DNA from: Chrysiogenia bacterium
Lineage (GTDB): Bacteria; JAGRBM01
Reading direction: 5' to 3'
Length of the DNA: 5,812 nucleotides
Assembly: GCA_020434085.1 (NCBI GenBank)
Contig: JAGRBM010000136.1
Span: 1 to 5,812, forward strand
The notes beneath the pieces were generated by a model. The model was given only the letters and a program-made list of their open reading frames with translations, made no database searches and was not told the origin of the DNA. The translations under genes and the position numbers were made by a program. Below, in pieces: positions 1 through 5,323 of this stretch (the first letter of the stretch is position 1; each line of letters opens with the position of its first letter).

Positions 1-1
1 C

Positions 2-1033
2 GAGCAGGTGCGCTATTTCGAATCCGGGCACCCGCTCACCCTCTTCCTGCAGATCCTCACCAGCACGGGTGCCGGAACGAACGGCGCCTACGACGTGCTT
101 GGCGTGGGCGAGGGGCTCGGCATCGATACATCCCTCATCAACGTCGCGGCCATTGAGGCCATCCGCGACGACCTCACCTCGCAGGCGCGCGTCGCCTTTG
201 TTCTCGTCGAAGAAATTGCGGACGCAAAGGCGTGGCTCGAAGAGCAGCTCCTCGTGCCGGCCGGCTGCGTGCTGAGCGTCGATGAGAACGAGCGTATCAC
301 GGTCGCCTTTTACGGGCCGCCGCTGCCGGGAGAGACGCTTGCGCCGCTGGGACCCGACGATGCGCTTGGCGGCGTGTCTCTCGATGCCGACCTTGGATTT
401 TCGGGCGTCCTCAACGTGGTGGACGTTCGCTACTCCCGCGACCCGGTGAGTGAGAAATACCGCGGGAGGGTGCTGGTGCTCGACAATGACAGCATCCAGG
501 CCCATGGCAGCGCGAAGAAGCTCGTGCTGGAACTCGGCGGCGTGCACGGACTCGATTCGGTGGTTTCGCCGGACCCGGTGGGCGACTCTGTGGCAGAGCT
601 GGTCGCCGCCCGACTTCTCAGCCGGTATGCCGCGCCGAGAAAAGAGATTTCCTGGAGCGCGCCGCTGACCCGCTGCGCCACGCCGGTAGCGCACCTCATC
701 GAGGTGAGCGAAGACCGGTTCCCGGCGGTCGTGATCGATGAGAGCCAGGCTCGCCACCTGAGCAAGGGCAACCAGAGCGTGCTCTACGAAGTTGTCTCAC
801 GCTCTGTCGACTATGCGCGCGGCGTGGTGGGGCTGAGGCTCCTTGAAAGCGAGTTCACCGGCGAGCGCTATCTCTTCCTCAATGACGACGCTGCTCCAGA
901 TTACGAGGGCGCAAGTGCGCAGGAGCGGCGACTTGGCTACCTGGCAGCCGACGCGGACGACGCGCTGAGTCTCAACGAAAGTCCATTGCCCTTCGCCGAC
1001 GGCGGCGAGGCCTATCGCATCTATCCGGTCTGA
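2..1033 (+). CDS. Phage tail/baseplate-like structural protein (5' partial)
   Basis: The frame is open to the left window edge, so the gene probably starts upstream; the first in-frame start-type codon is GTG at 8, with no convincing Shine-Dalgarno sequence in the seven bases available. About 343 residues are visible. Two stretches recall distal tail or tail-hub proteins of siphophages. One is an early segment with LTSTGAGTNGAYDVLG followed by a small helical part (about residues 16-60 counted from position 8). The other is a late SRSVDYARGVVGLRLLE segment (about 265-281), the kind of strand pair that closes hub-type beta domains. No signal peptide or TM segment is seen. It is followed by tail-fibre-like and lysis genes, as expected for the end of a tail module. 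The general call (virion structural protein) is fairly safe; the exact role is inference. It ends in TGA just before a repeat-bearing spacer. Confidence 0.55.
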   Translation, partial: EQVRYFESGHPLTLFLQILTSTGAGTNGAYDVLGVGEGLGIDTSLINVAAIEAIRDDLTSQARVAFVLVEEIADAKAWLEEQLLVPAGCVLSVDENERITVAFYGPPLPGETLAPLGPDDALGGVSLDADLGFSGVLNVVDVRYSRDPVSEKYRGRVLVLDNDSIQAHGSAKKLVLELGGVHGLDSVVSPDPVGDSVAELVAARLLSRYAAPRKEISWSAPLTRCATPVAHLIEVSEDRFPAVVIDESQARHLSKGNQSVLYEVVSRSVDYARGVVGLRLLESEFTGERYLFLNDDAAPDYEGASAQERRLGYLAADADDALSLNESPLPFADGGEAYRIYPV

Positions 1034-1056
1034 AAATGGGCTTCAGCTCCAAATCA

Positions 1057-1094
1057 CCCCCTCTCCCTTTCAGGGAGAGGGGCGGGGTGAGGGG
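1057..1094. repeat. Palindromic repeat, copy A (left arm of inverted pair)
   Basis: A perfect hairpin with 10-bp arms, CCCTCTCCCT/AGGGAGAGGG, and a TTC loop lies at 1059-1081. It is followed by GGCGGGGTGAGGGG. It is the same family as copies B (1108-1151) and C (4122-4171), but lacks the small second hairpin the others have. It starts 23 bases after the stop of the tail-like gene. No T-run follows, so it is not a standard intrinsic terminator, though it could slow polymerase or protect an RNA 3' end. Confidence 0.85.
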
Positions 1095-1107
1095 CCGCCA
1101 CGTTCAG

Positions 1108-1151
1108 CCCTCACCCGCCCTTCGGGCATCCTCTCCCTGAAAGGGAGAGGG
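1108..1151. repeat. Palindromic repeat, copy B (right arm of inverted pair)
   Basis: This copy is in reverse orientation to copy A. It reads CCCTCACCC, then the small hairpin GCCC-TTC-GGGC (1117-1127), then the main hairpin with arms 1129-1138 and 1142-1151 around a GAA loop. One arm end is a T opposite G. Together with copy A it makes a long imperfect inverted repeat spanning 1057-1151 around a 13-base centre. It ends 25 bases before the Shine-Dalgarno sequence of the next gene. Confidence 0.85.
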
Positions 1152-1176
1152 ACACAAATGAGAACGACTTGATCCC

Positions 1177-1183
1177 AGGAGGA
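1177..1183 (+). promoter_or_regulatory. Strong Shine-Dalgarno for the fibre-like gene
   Basis: AGGAGGA lies four bases before the ATG at 1188 and fixes that start. It sits just outside the inverted repeat, so a fold of 1057-1151 would leave it exposed. Confidence 0.8.
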
Positions 1184-1187
1184 ACCC

Positions 1188-1739
1188 ATGGCCGATGGAG
1201 CCGGGGCGATTTCGCCCCCTTATACCGACATCACCGACAGCACGCTGAGCGCCGGCAAGCCCTGGACGCAGACGCTGGCCAGAACCCTGCGCGACGACGT
1301 CGATCACGTGCACGCGCTCATTCACGACCCGGTTAGCGGGCACAGTCACGACGGCGTCAACTCGTCGCTCATCAGTGCGGCGGCCTCGATCATTCTGCCG
1401 GACTCGGTGAGCCTCAAGGCAAGCGGCAGCTCGTCCGTTTCCTGGACCAGCGTTTCCATCGCAGCCGATACGGGCGCGAACACAGCGAAGATTGCCGTGC
1501 TTTGCGCGCGGATGAGTGGCGCGACAGCCGGTCTGGGACAGATCAACCTGCGCAAGACTGGGACAAGTCCCGCAAGTCCGCGACAGCTTGTGATGCCTGT
1601 TGGCGGGCTCTCCGGCCAGCTCCGCTGCGTGGAGCGCACGATTTTCGTTCCCCTCGATGGTTCCGAGCAGTTCGACTACCAGGCCGTCTTCCCCGGCGGT
1701 GGTTCGTGGGATCTGTATCTCGAAGGCTGGATCATCTAG
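1188..1739 (+). CDS. Phage tail-fibre-like protein with HSHDG motif
   Basis: 183 residues, with the start fixed by AGGAGGA four bases upstream. The N-terminal part (about residues 10-40) reads PPYTDITDSTLSAGKPWTQT followed by a helix rich in Arg, Asp and His. It leads into GHSHDGVNSSLI at about 50-61. This arrangement (an 'ITDSTL...' entry, a short helix, then an HxHDGxNS turn) recurs in tail-fibre and neck-region proteins of tailed phages. The rest is Ser-, Thr- and Gly-rich and predicted beta, ending in LYLEGWII, consistent with a beta-sandwich tip. There is no signal peptide, so the product stays in the cytoplasm as expected of a virion part, unlike its two downstream neighbours. Family membership is judged from motif memory only; receptor binding is inference. 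Confidence 0.6.
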   Translation: MADGAGAISPPYTDITDSTLSAGKPWTQTLARTLRDDVDHVHALIHDPVSGHSHDGVNSSLISAAASIILPDSVSLKASGSSSVSWTSVSIAADTGANTAKIAVLCARMSGATAGLGQINLRKTGTSPASPRQLVMPVGGLSGQLRCVERTIFVPLDGSEQFDYQAVFPGGGSWDLYLEGWII

Positions 1740-1779
1740 CCCCTTCTCTTTCGCTACTTCCAAACACAAGGAGTGTTCC

Positions 1780-2154
1780 ATGAAACTCAAGGTTTTCCTT
1801 GCGGCGTTGATCTGTGTCTGCGTCGCCCATTCACCCGCCCGGGCCGAGCAGGTTTCGGTCCAGCGCAAGACATTTTCCGCAGACGGGTCGCTCTCACTCT
1901 CGCACACCCAGCGCGTGCGCCGCGTGAGCTTTGATTGCCGCGGCACCTGGGGCGGCGGGAGCATCGCGGCGCAGGTGAGCGTGAACGGTTCCGACTTCAC
2001 CGTTGCCGCCCAGGGCGGCGTGGCAATTTCCTGCAGCGCCGATTGCACGAAGCAGTTCCTGGGCGAGGGCATGGGCCCCTACCGCGCGATGCGGCTTTCC
2101 CTGAGCGGATCGACCAGCCCCGATCTGGACTGCGTCGTCCTGCTGGGCGAGTAG
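1780..2154 (+). CDS. Secreted small beta-rich protein with virion-decoration-like fold
   Basis: 124 residues, start fixed by AAGGAG at 1768-1773, six bases before ATG. Residues 1-22 form a clear Sec signal peptide: basic MKLK, a hydrophobic core about 5-16, and cleavage after ARA at 22. The mature part of about 102 residues is beta-rich. Its pattern (RGTWGGGSIAAQVSVNG at 54-70, then FLGEGMGPYRAMRLSLSGSTSPDLD at about 93-117) resembles small phage proteins whose fold has a WGG turn, a 'V-S-x-N/D-G' strand and a final 'YR-x-x-LSG' pair. Four cysteines (53, 85, 89, 118) could form disulfides after export. It lies 40 bases after the fibre-like gene. The stop codon overlaps the Shine-Dalgarno of the next gene, suggesting translational coupling. 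Export is well supported; the virion-like fold is likely; the job is unknown. Confidence 0.65.
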   Translation: MKLKVFLAALICVCVAHSPARAEQVSVQRKTFSADGSLSLSHTQRVRRVSFDCRGTWGGGSIAAQVSVNGSDFTVAAQGGVAISCSADCTKQFLGEGMGPYRAMRLSLSGSTSPDLDCVVLLGE

Positions 2155-2159
2155 GGAGG
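2154..2159 (+). promoter_or_regulatory. Shine-Dalgarno overlapping the upstream stop; decides start at 2165
   Basis: GGGAGG begins on the last base of the TAG stop of the preceding gene. Two ATG codons follow in tandem at 2162 and 2165. Spacing is two bases to the first and five to the second, so the second is the better start. The overlap suggests termination-reinitiation. Confidence 0.65.
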
Positions 2160-2164
2160 CGATG

Positions 2165-3250
2165 ATGAAAAGATTTGTCACCACAGCGCTTCTTCTCTTT
2201 TTCTTCCTTGCGGGTCGCGCCCTCGCGGGAGTCGATACCGTTCCTTCCGCGGGCGGCAGCGTCTCTCCGTGGAGCGGGACCGCCTACCAGGCTGCCGAGA
2301 CCGACAATGGCGACTCGGGCAGCGCCGATGTCATCGACTGGTCGCTGGGCAACAACCAGCGCAGCACCCTCACCGGTAACGTGAGCTTCACCTTCGTGCC
2401 GCCGGGCGGACCGGCGCACCTGGCGCTGCGCATGGTCCAGGACGCTTCGGGATCGCACACGGCCTCCTGGCCGGTGGAGGTCGAGTGGGACGGCGGCGTG
2501 GAACCCACGTGGGATACCACCGCCGGGATCGTGAGCATTGCGAGCTTCTATTACGACGGCACCGGTTACTACGGTACCGGGATGACCGGCATGCCGGTTG
2601 CGCATCCGCGCGTGAGTTTTGTCTCCGACACGGGTTTTGTGGGCACGGCCGCAGACGGCGTCGCGGGCATCAATACGGCCAGCGAGACCTGGGCCAATCT
2701 GCTGCTCACGAGCCCCAATCTTGCCGCGTCGCACATGGGCGATCTGGGCGGCAACGCCAACACCCTGCAGGCGATCGTGATGGCGAGCGCGACCACGGAT
2801 GAGTTCTCCACGATGCTCTGGCCGCTGCTGTGCTTCAATACTGGCGACGGCTCCATTCCCGGCGGCGCAACGATCACGAGTGCCAGCCTCGAAGTCTCCG
2901 GCTGGAGCGGCGACGCCGCGAACACGCTGGCAATGAACTTCGACATCCATCTGGTGGGCGCGACGCCGGCCGATGCCGGCAGCCTTGCCGCCTCCGATTT
3001 CAGTCAGATCAGCACGACTTCGCTGGATTCAATCGCCTTCGGCGCGCTGAGCGGCGCGGGACCCAACACCTGGGACGTGCCGGCAGGTCAGATCAACACC
3101 GGCGCGCCTTCCTGCTTTGCGCTGGTGGCCGGGGATTTCGTCAGCGGGTCGTTCACCGGAACCTGGTCGAGCGGCGCATCGAGCGTGGTGAGCTTCGAGA
3201 GCACGGAGAACACGAACCGGCCGACGCTGACCGTCAACTACGCGCCCTAG
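2165..3250 (+). CDS. Secreted two-module fibre/adhesin-like protein
   Basis: 361 residues from ATG 2165 (one more from ATG 2162). Residues 1-21 are a textbook signal peptide: MKR, a Leu/Phe-rich core, and cleavage after ALA at 21. Module 1 (about 50-138) has IDWSLGNNQRSTLTGNVSFTF, SWPVEVEWDGG and IASFYYDGTGYYG, a signature I associate with phage tail-fibre and other virion proteins. Module 2 (about 145-361) is a long beta-rich domain with ITSASLEVSGWSG and a closing SFESTENTNRPTLTVNYAP. That end resembles DNRLRE/CBM96-type jelly-roll domains, which finish in 'PxLxVxY'. Two cysteines lie in module 2 and could pair outside the cytoplasm. No TM anchor, LPXTG or lipobox is seen, so after cleavage it would be periplasmic or released. 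Its TAG stop overlaps the Shine-Dalgarno of the next ORF. Binding to a surface glycan is inference. Confidence 0.65.
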   Translation: MKRFVTTALLLFFFLAGRALAGVDTVPSAGGSVSPWSGTAYQAAETDNGDSGSADVIDWSLGNNQRSTLTGNVSFTFVPPGGPAHLALRMVQDASGSHTASWPVEVEWDGGVEPTWDTTAGIVSIASFYYDGTGYYGTGMTGMPVAHPRVSFVSDTGFVGTAADGVAGINTASETWANLLLTSPNLAASHMGDLGGNANTLQAIVMASATTDEFSTMLWPLLCFNTGDGSIPGGATITSASLEVSGWSGDAANTLAMNFDIHLVGATPADAGSLAASDFSQISTTSLDSIAFGALSGAGPNTWDVPAGQINTGAPSCFALVAGDFVSGSFTGTWSSGASSVVSFESTENTNRPTLTVNYAP

Positions 3251-3254
3251 GAGG
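3249..3254 (+). promoter_or_regulatory. Shine-Dalgarno overlapping stop of the secreted fibre-like gene
   Basis: AGGAGG shares two bases with the TAG at 3248-3250 and lies six bases before ATG 3261. It is the main evidence that the small ORF starting at 3261 is translated, and it links it to the upstream gene. Confidence 0.7.
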
Positions 3255-3260
3255 CTTGCC

Positions 3261-3452
3261 ATGCTCCGCAAATGGATGACGCGTCTGATTGCCGCGCGCA
3301 GCCCCGACCCCGACGAGCCCAGCCCCCATCTGCGCGCGCTTCACGCGCTGATGGACGAGCACACCCAGGAGAGACCATGCCCGGACCGCCCACGTGGGAA
3401 GAAGCCCGCCTCCACGTTACCGAGGAACTGGATCGCTACGACGAGTGGCTGA
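3261..3452 (+). CDS. Small unknown protein, overlapping the next gene
   Basis: 63 residues with an excellent Shine-Dalgarno (AGGAGG, six-base spacing). Residues 1-37 (MLRKWMTRLIAARSP... to MDEHTQE) are basic at the start and use G/C third positions like neighbouring genes. From codon 38 (AGA at 3372) onward the frame runs 76 bases into the next gene and codon choice becomes unlike its neighbours (AGA, TGC, TTA, AGG, AGT). The tail is thus probably a by-product of the real gene in the other frame. A single base change making codon 38 TGA would end the protein three bases before the next ATG, the usual spacing in this cluster. I do not recognise a family. Position at the head of a lysis block suggests a small phage accessory protein, but nothing shows function. 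Confidence 0.45.
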   Translation: MLRKWMTRLIAARSPDPDEPSPHLRALHALMDEHTQERPCPDRPRGKKPASTLPRNWIATTSG

Positions 3453-3598
3453 GAAACCTCGAGCGGCGCACCCAGCATCTGGAGGCCAGCAAGGCCGTCA
3501 CCGACCTGCGCTTTGCACTGGCCGCGGCCCTGGCGAGCTCGGCGCTCACCGGCGCCGTGGCGATTCTCGTCTACTTCGTGACGCGCGGGGGATGGTGA
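3377..3598 (+). CDS. Holin/XhlA-like small membrane protein
   Basis: 73 residues; ATG 3377 is chosen because GGAG at 3368-3371 lies five bases upstream. Residues 6-42 form a charged, probably coiled-coil helix (TWEEARLHVTEELDRYDEWL, then ERRTQHLEASK). Residues about 46-68 are a single TM helix (FALAAALASSALTGAVAILV), followed by a short TRGGW tail. The N-terminal coil plus one C-terminal TM layout matches XhlA-type (haemolysin XhlA) and other one-TM holin-associated proteins encoded beside phage endolysins. Its TGA stop shares one base with the ATG of the endopeptidase gene (TGATG at 3596-3600), a classic coupling overlap. Likely role: positioning or helping release of the endolysin at the inner membrane. 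The family is inferred from layout, not from conserved residues. Confidence 0.6.
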   Translation: MPGPPTWEEARLHVTEELDRYDEWLRNLERRTQHLEASKAVTDLRFALAAALASSALTGAVAILVYFVTRGGW

Positions 3599-4134
3599 TG
3601 CTCATCGAAAACGATCCGACCCGACTCTCACCGGCGCTCCACGCAATCTGGCTGGAGGTGTGCGCCCGCGTCCTGCGCGAGCGCGGCTGGCACCTGTTCC
3701 TTACGCAGACTCACCGCGATCAGGAGGCCCAGGCGCTGGCATTCAGTCAGGGAAAGTCCCGCGCCCGCTGGGGCGAGAGCTGGCACAACCTCGAGCCCGC
3801 GCTCGCGCTCGACTTCGCGGTGGTGAGCGATTTTACGAAAATCCCTACCCGTCGCTGGTCGATGCCGGGCGCCTTCGACTGGGACGAGCGCAAGCTCGCC
3901 TTCGTCGGGCGCGTGGCCGAGCAGTGCGGTCTTGTCTGGGGCGGGCGATTTACGGGCGTCCGGGATCTGCCTCATCTGCAGGGCCCGGCCGCTGCCGCAC
4001 CAGGCGAGAGCTGGCACGCACTCAGTCCCTCGGGGCGCGAAGCGCGCGTGGCCGAAGAGATTGCCTCACGCCACTCGCAGGTGTTTGAGCTTCATCCCCG
4101 CAAGAATTTCAGCAACCGCTTCCCCTCTCCCTGA
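3598..4134 (+). CDS. M15-family zinc endopeptidase (endolysin)
   Basis: 178 residues. ATG 3598 overlaps the upstream stop (TGATG); in-frame alternatives ATG 3592 and GTG 3595 would overlap the upstream gene more, and a G-run at 3587-3591 serves as a weak Shine-Dalgarno. It belongs to the VanY/L-alanyl-D-glutamate peptidase group that cuts peptidoglycan stem peptides. The expected residues are present: TQTHRDQEAQ (36-45), SWHNLEPALALDF (61-73) with zinc ligands His63 and Asp72, and GLVWGGRFTGVRDLPHLQ (111-128) with probable base Asp123 and third ligand His126. The His-to-Asp gap is nine, as in the 'HNxxPxxAxD' subgroup, not seven as in VanX or Ply500. There is no signal peptide, so it needs a holin. 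The last residues (FPSP) and the stop codon come from repeat copy C, so the C-terminus may be shortened or altered. Confidence 0.85.
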   Translation: MLIENDPTRLSPALHAIWLEVCARVLRERGWHLFLTQTHRDQEAQALAFSQGKSRARWGESWHNLEPALALDFAVVSDFTKIPTRRWSMPGAFDWDERKLAFVGRVAEQCGLVWGGRFTGVRDLPHLQGPAAAAPGESWHALSPSGREARVAEEIASRHSQVFELHPRKNFSNRFPSP

Positions 4135-4171
4135 AAGGGAGAGGGTGCCCGTCAGGGCGGGTGAGGGTGGG
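4122..4171. repeat. Palindromic repeat, copy C, overlapping the endolysin 3' end
   Basis: Same family and orientation as copy A. The main hairpin at 4123-4145 has 10-bp arms and a GAA loop. It is followed by GCCCGTCAGGGC (small hairpin) and GGGTGAGGGTGGG. It is nearly identical to the reverse complement of copy B. The endolysin stop TGA (4132-4134) lies at the loop of the main hairpin. Confidence 0.85.
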
Positions 4172-4207
4172 ACGGTCGCGTAACGATATGGACCTCCCAC
4201 CCTCGCC
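4160..4207. repeat. Inverted repeat in the spacer before the holin-lipoprotein ORF
   Basis: GGTGAGGGTGGGA (4160-4172) pairs with TCCCACCCTCGCC (4195-4207), 12 of 13 positions, around a 22-base loop. The left arm overlaps the end of repeat copy C, so the two folds would compete. The right arm may be the remnant of another reverse-oriented repeat copy. No T-run follows. Confidence 0.6.
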
Positions 4208-4250
4208 GCGGCCCTTTTTCCGCGACGTTCCAGCTTCCCACAACCCCCTC

Positions 4251-4284
4251 TGGCCGTCGGCCATCTCCCCCGGCGCGGGGGAGA
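4251..4284. repeat. Tandem hairpins of a second repeat type
   Basis: Two adjacent perfect hairpins: TGGCC-GTC-GGCCA (4251-4263) and TCTCCCCC-GGCGC-GGGGGAGA (4264-4284). The preceding CCCCTC plus this double hairpin resembles C/G-rich intergenic repeats seen in many copies in some GC-rich proteobacteria; I recall this only in general terms. The second hairpin ends three bases before the Shine-Dalgarno of the following ORF (4287-4292), so it could affect translation there. Confidence 0.65.
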
Positions 4285-4299
4285 AAAAGGAGTACGTTC

Positions 4300-4809
4300 G
4301 TGAATTTCTTCACTCACATTCTTAATGGAAAGAAAACCATTGTCGGCCTGATCGGTTTTGTCGGCTGCAAGGTGCTCGCCCGCGCCCTGCCCGAGGCGGG
4401 CGAGGCCTGCGAGATGCTCGCCGACTACGTCTTCGCCCCGCTGGCGGGCCTCGGCGCCTGGCACAAGCTCGCCAAGATCGAGGGGACTTCGCCCCGTCCA
4501 TCCGCGCCTCCGCGCGGGAACTCCGGCAACGGGACCGCGCCGCCGCCGGCAAGCGCCGCCAGCTTCGAGCGCTTCGGCGCCCGCCGCGCCCCGCATGCGC
4601 TGATCGTTGCGGCGCTCCTTGCCGGCACGACCCTGACCGGCTGCGCCAGCCTCCAGGGGCAGGGCCTGGCACGCGGCATCACCGAAGCCGCCCGCGACGC
4701 CCTCGAAGGCGCCGCCGAGGAGGCGAACATCAGGAAACACCTGCGGGATTTCTTCGAGGACGTGGGGGAGTTGCTGTTTGGGGAAGAGGAGATTGAGGCG
4801 GGGCAGTAA
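4300..4809 (+). CDS. Holin-like protein fused to a lipoprotein-like (spanin-like?) domain
   Basis: 169 residues from GTG 4300, with AAGGAG at 4287-4292 seven bases upstream. Residues 1-61 (MNFFTHILNGKKTIVGLIGF onward) match the look of small phage holin-type proteins that open with a 'GKKT-I-x-G' segment and have one or two weak membrane helices (about 13-30 and 39-57). Residues 62-94 are a Pro/Ala/Gly-rich linker. Residues 95-115 look like a lipoprotein signal: RR, hydrophobic ALIVAALLAGTTL, lipobox LTGC with Cys115. The rest (116-169) is an amphipathic, acidic helix pair. No in-frame ATG, GTG or TTG lies just before the RR, so the lipoprotein half has no obvious start of its own. It could be a real fusion, a product of an old frameshift joining a holin and an Rz1-like outer-membrane spanin, or a misread. 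Location after an endolysin supports a lysis role. Confidence 0.55.
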   Translation: MNFFTHILNGKKTIVGLIGFVGCKVLARALPEAGEACEMLADYVFAPLAGLGAWHKLAKIEGTSPRPSAPPRGNSGNGTAPPPASAASFERFGARRAPHALIVAALLAGTTLTGCASLQGQGLARGITEAARDALEGAAEEANIRKHLRDFFEDVGELLFGEEEIEAGQ

Positions 4810-5217
4810 TCAGTGGCCTTCCTTCACCGCATTGCGATTCCACTCGGGAATCTCCACCACCAGATCCTGGCTGCCGTCGGGGACGGCCTGACAGGCCAGG
4901 CGGCTTTCCATGGTGTTGCCAGGCGCATTGTCGAGCATGTCGAGCTCGGCGTCGGAGGCCTCGGGGATTGTGTCGAGGCCCTCGCTGACGATGACGTGGC
5001 AGGTGCTGCAGGCGCAGACGCCGCCGCAGGCGTGGTCGATGTCGACGCCGTGGCCGAGTGCGATCTCCAGGATGGAGCCGGGCTCGCCGTCGCGGCTGTA
5101 GGGGATTTCCCCGGGATTGACCTCGACGGTCACGTTCATCGGCATGAACTTGATCTTGTAGGGCTTCTTGGGGCCTTCGGCCTTGTTTGCTTCGATGTAG
5201 GGGTTCGTGCCGCCCAT
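4810..5217 (-). CDS. fdx: Isc-type [2Fe-2S] ferredoxin
   Basis: 135 residues. ATG at 5217 is supported by AAGGAGA (5229-5223) five bases upstream. It carries one [2Fe-2S] cluster and acts as electron donor in iron-sulfur cluster assembly. The cluster motif is DHACGGVCACSTCHVIV: ligands Cys64, Cys70, Cys73 (C-x5-C-x2-C) and Cys109 in SRLACQ, with 35 residues between the last two, as in E. coli Fdx. Cys68 is an extra non-ligand cysteine, also typical of Isc ferredoxins. It is about 24 residues longer than E. coli Fdx, mostly from an N-terminal MGGTNPYIEANKAEGPKKPY extension and a short insert near 36-47; the C-terminus ends EIPEWNRNAVKEGH. It follows an Hsp70 gene on the same strand after 106 bases, the hscA-fdx order. 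That gap has only a weak promoter-like pair (TTGGAC, then TCTAAG 16 bases on). Its stop directly abuts the stop of the convergent phage-like ORF. Confidence 0.93.
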   Translation of the reverse strand: MGGTNPYIEANKAEGPKKPYKIKFMPMNVTVEVNPGEIPYSRDGEPGSILEIALGHGVDIDHACGGVCACSTCHVIVSEGLDTIPEASDAELDMLDNAPGNTMESRLACQAVPDGSQDLVVEIPEWNRNAVKEGH

Positions 5218-5323
5218 GGGGGTCTCCTTCGTGCGCGTGGCTGCAACGCCTCGCGCGCGGGGCCTACCTTAGACAGCGTCCGCGCGGCGGTCCAAATTCC
5301 TGACTCAGTTGAAAGGGTAGCCG

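Noticed and set aside
1059-1151. Intrinsic terminator at the repeat pair
   Set aside because: The stems are strong but no U-run follows either hairpin, and the same palindrome recurs at 4123-4145 over a stop codon, so it is better described as a dispersed repeat.
1104-2072. Long antisense ORF (322 codons, - strand) across the fibre-like and secreted genes
   Set aside because: It lies antisense to two well-supported genes with Shine-Dalgarno sequences, its product is low-complexity Arg/Ala/Gly-rich with no domain, and its end runs through the repeats. It is a GC-rich shadow frame.
1997-2950. Long antisense ORF (317 codons, - strand)
   Set aside because: It opposes the secreted fibre-like gene, its composition is dominated by Arg, Ala and Gly, and there is no recognisable motif.
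1057-4171. CRISPR array or composite transposon bounded by the repeats
   Set aside because: There are only three copies with irregular spacing and no spacers of uniform length. No transposase or integrase lies between them and no target-site duplication is evident.
4066-4740. Antisense ORF (224 codons, - strand) covering the spacer and the holin-lipoprotein ORF
   Set aside because: It reads through several hairpin repeats and has no family resemblance. The + strand ORF has a good Shine-Dalgarno, lipobox and holin-like start.
5218-5323. Promoter for fdx in the Hsp70-fdx gap
   Set aside because: The best pair, TTGGAC and TCTAAG with a 16-base spacer, matches the sigma-70 consensus poorly. Co-transcription from upstream is as likely.
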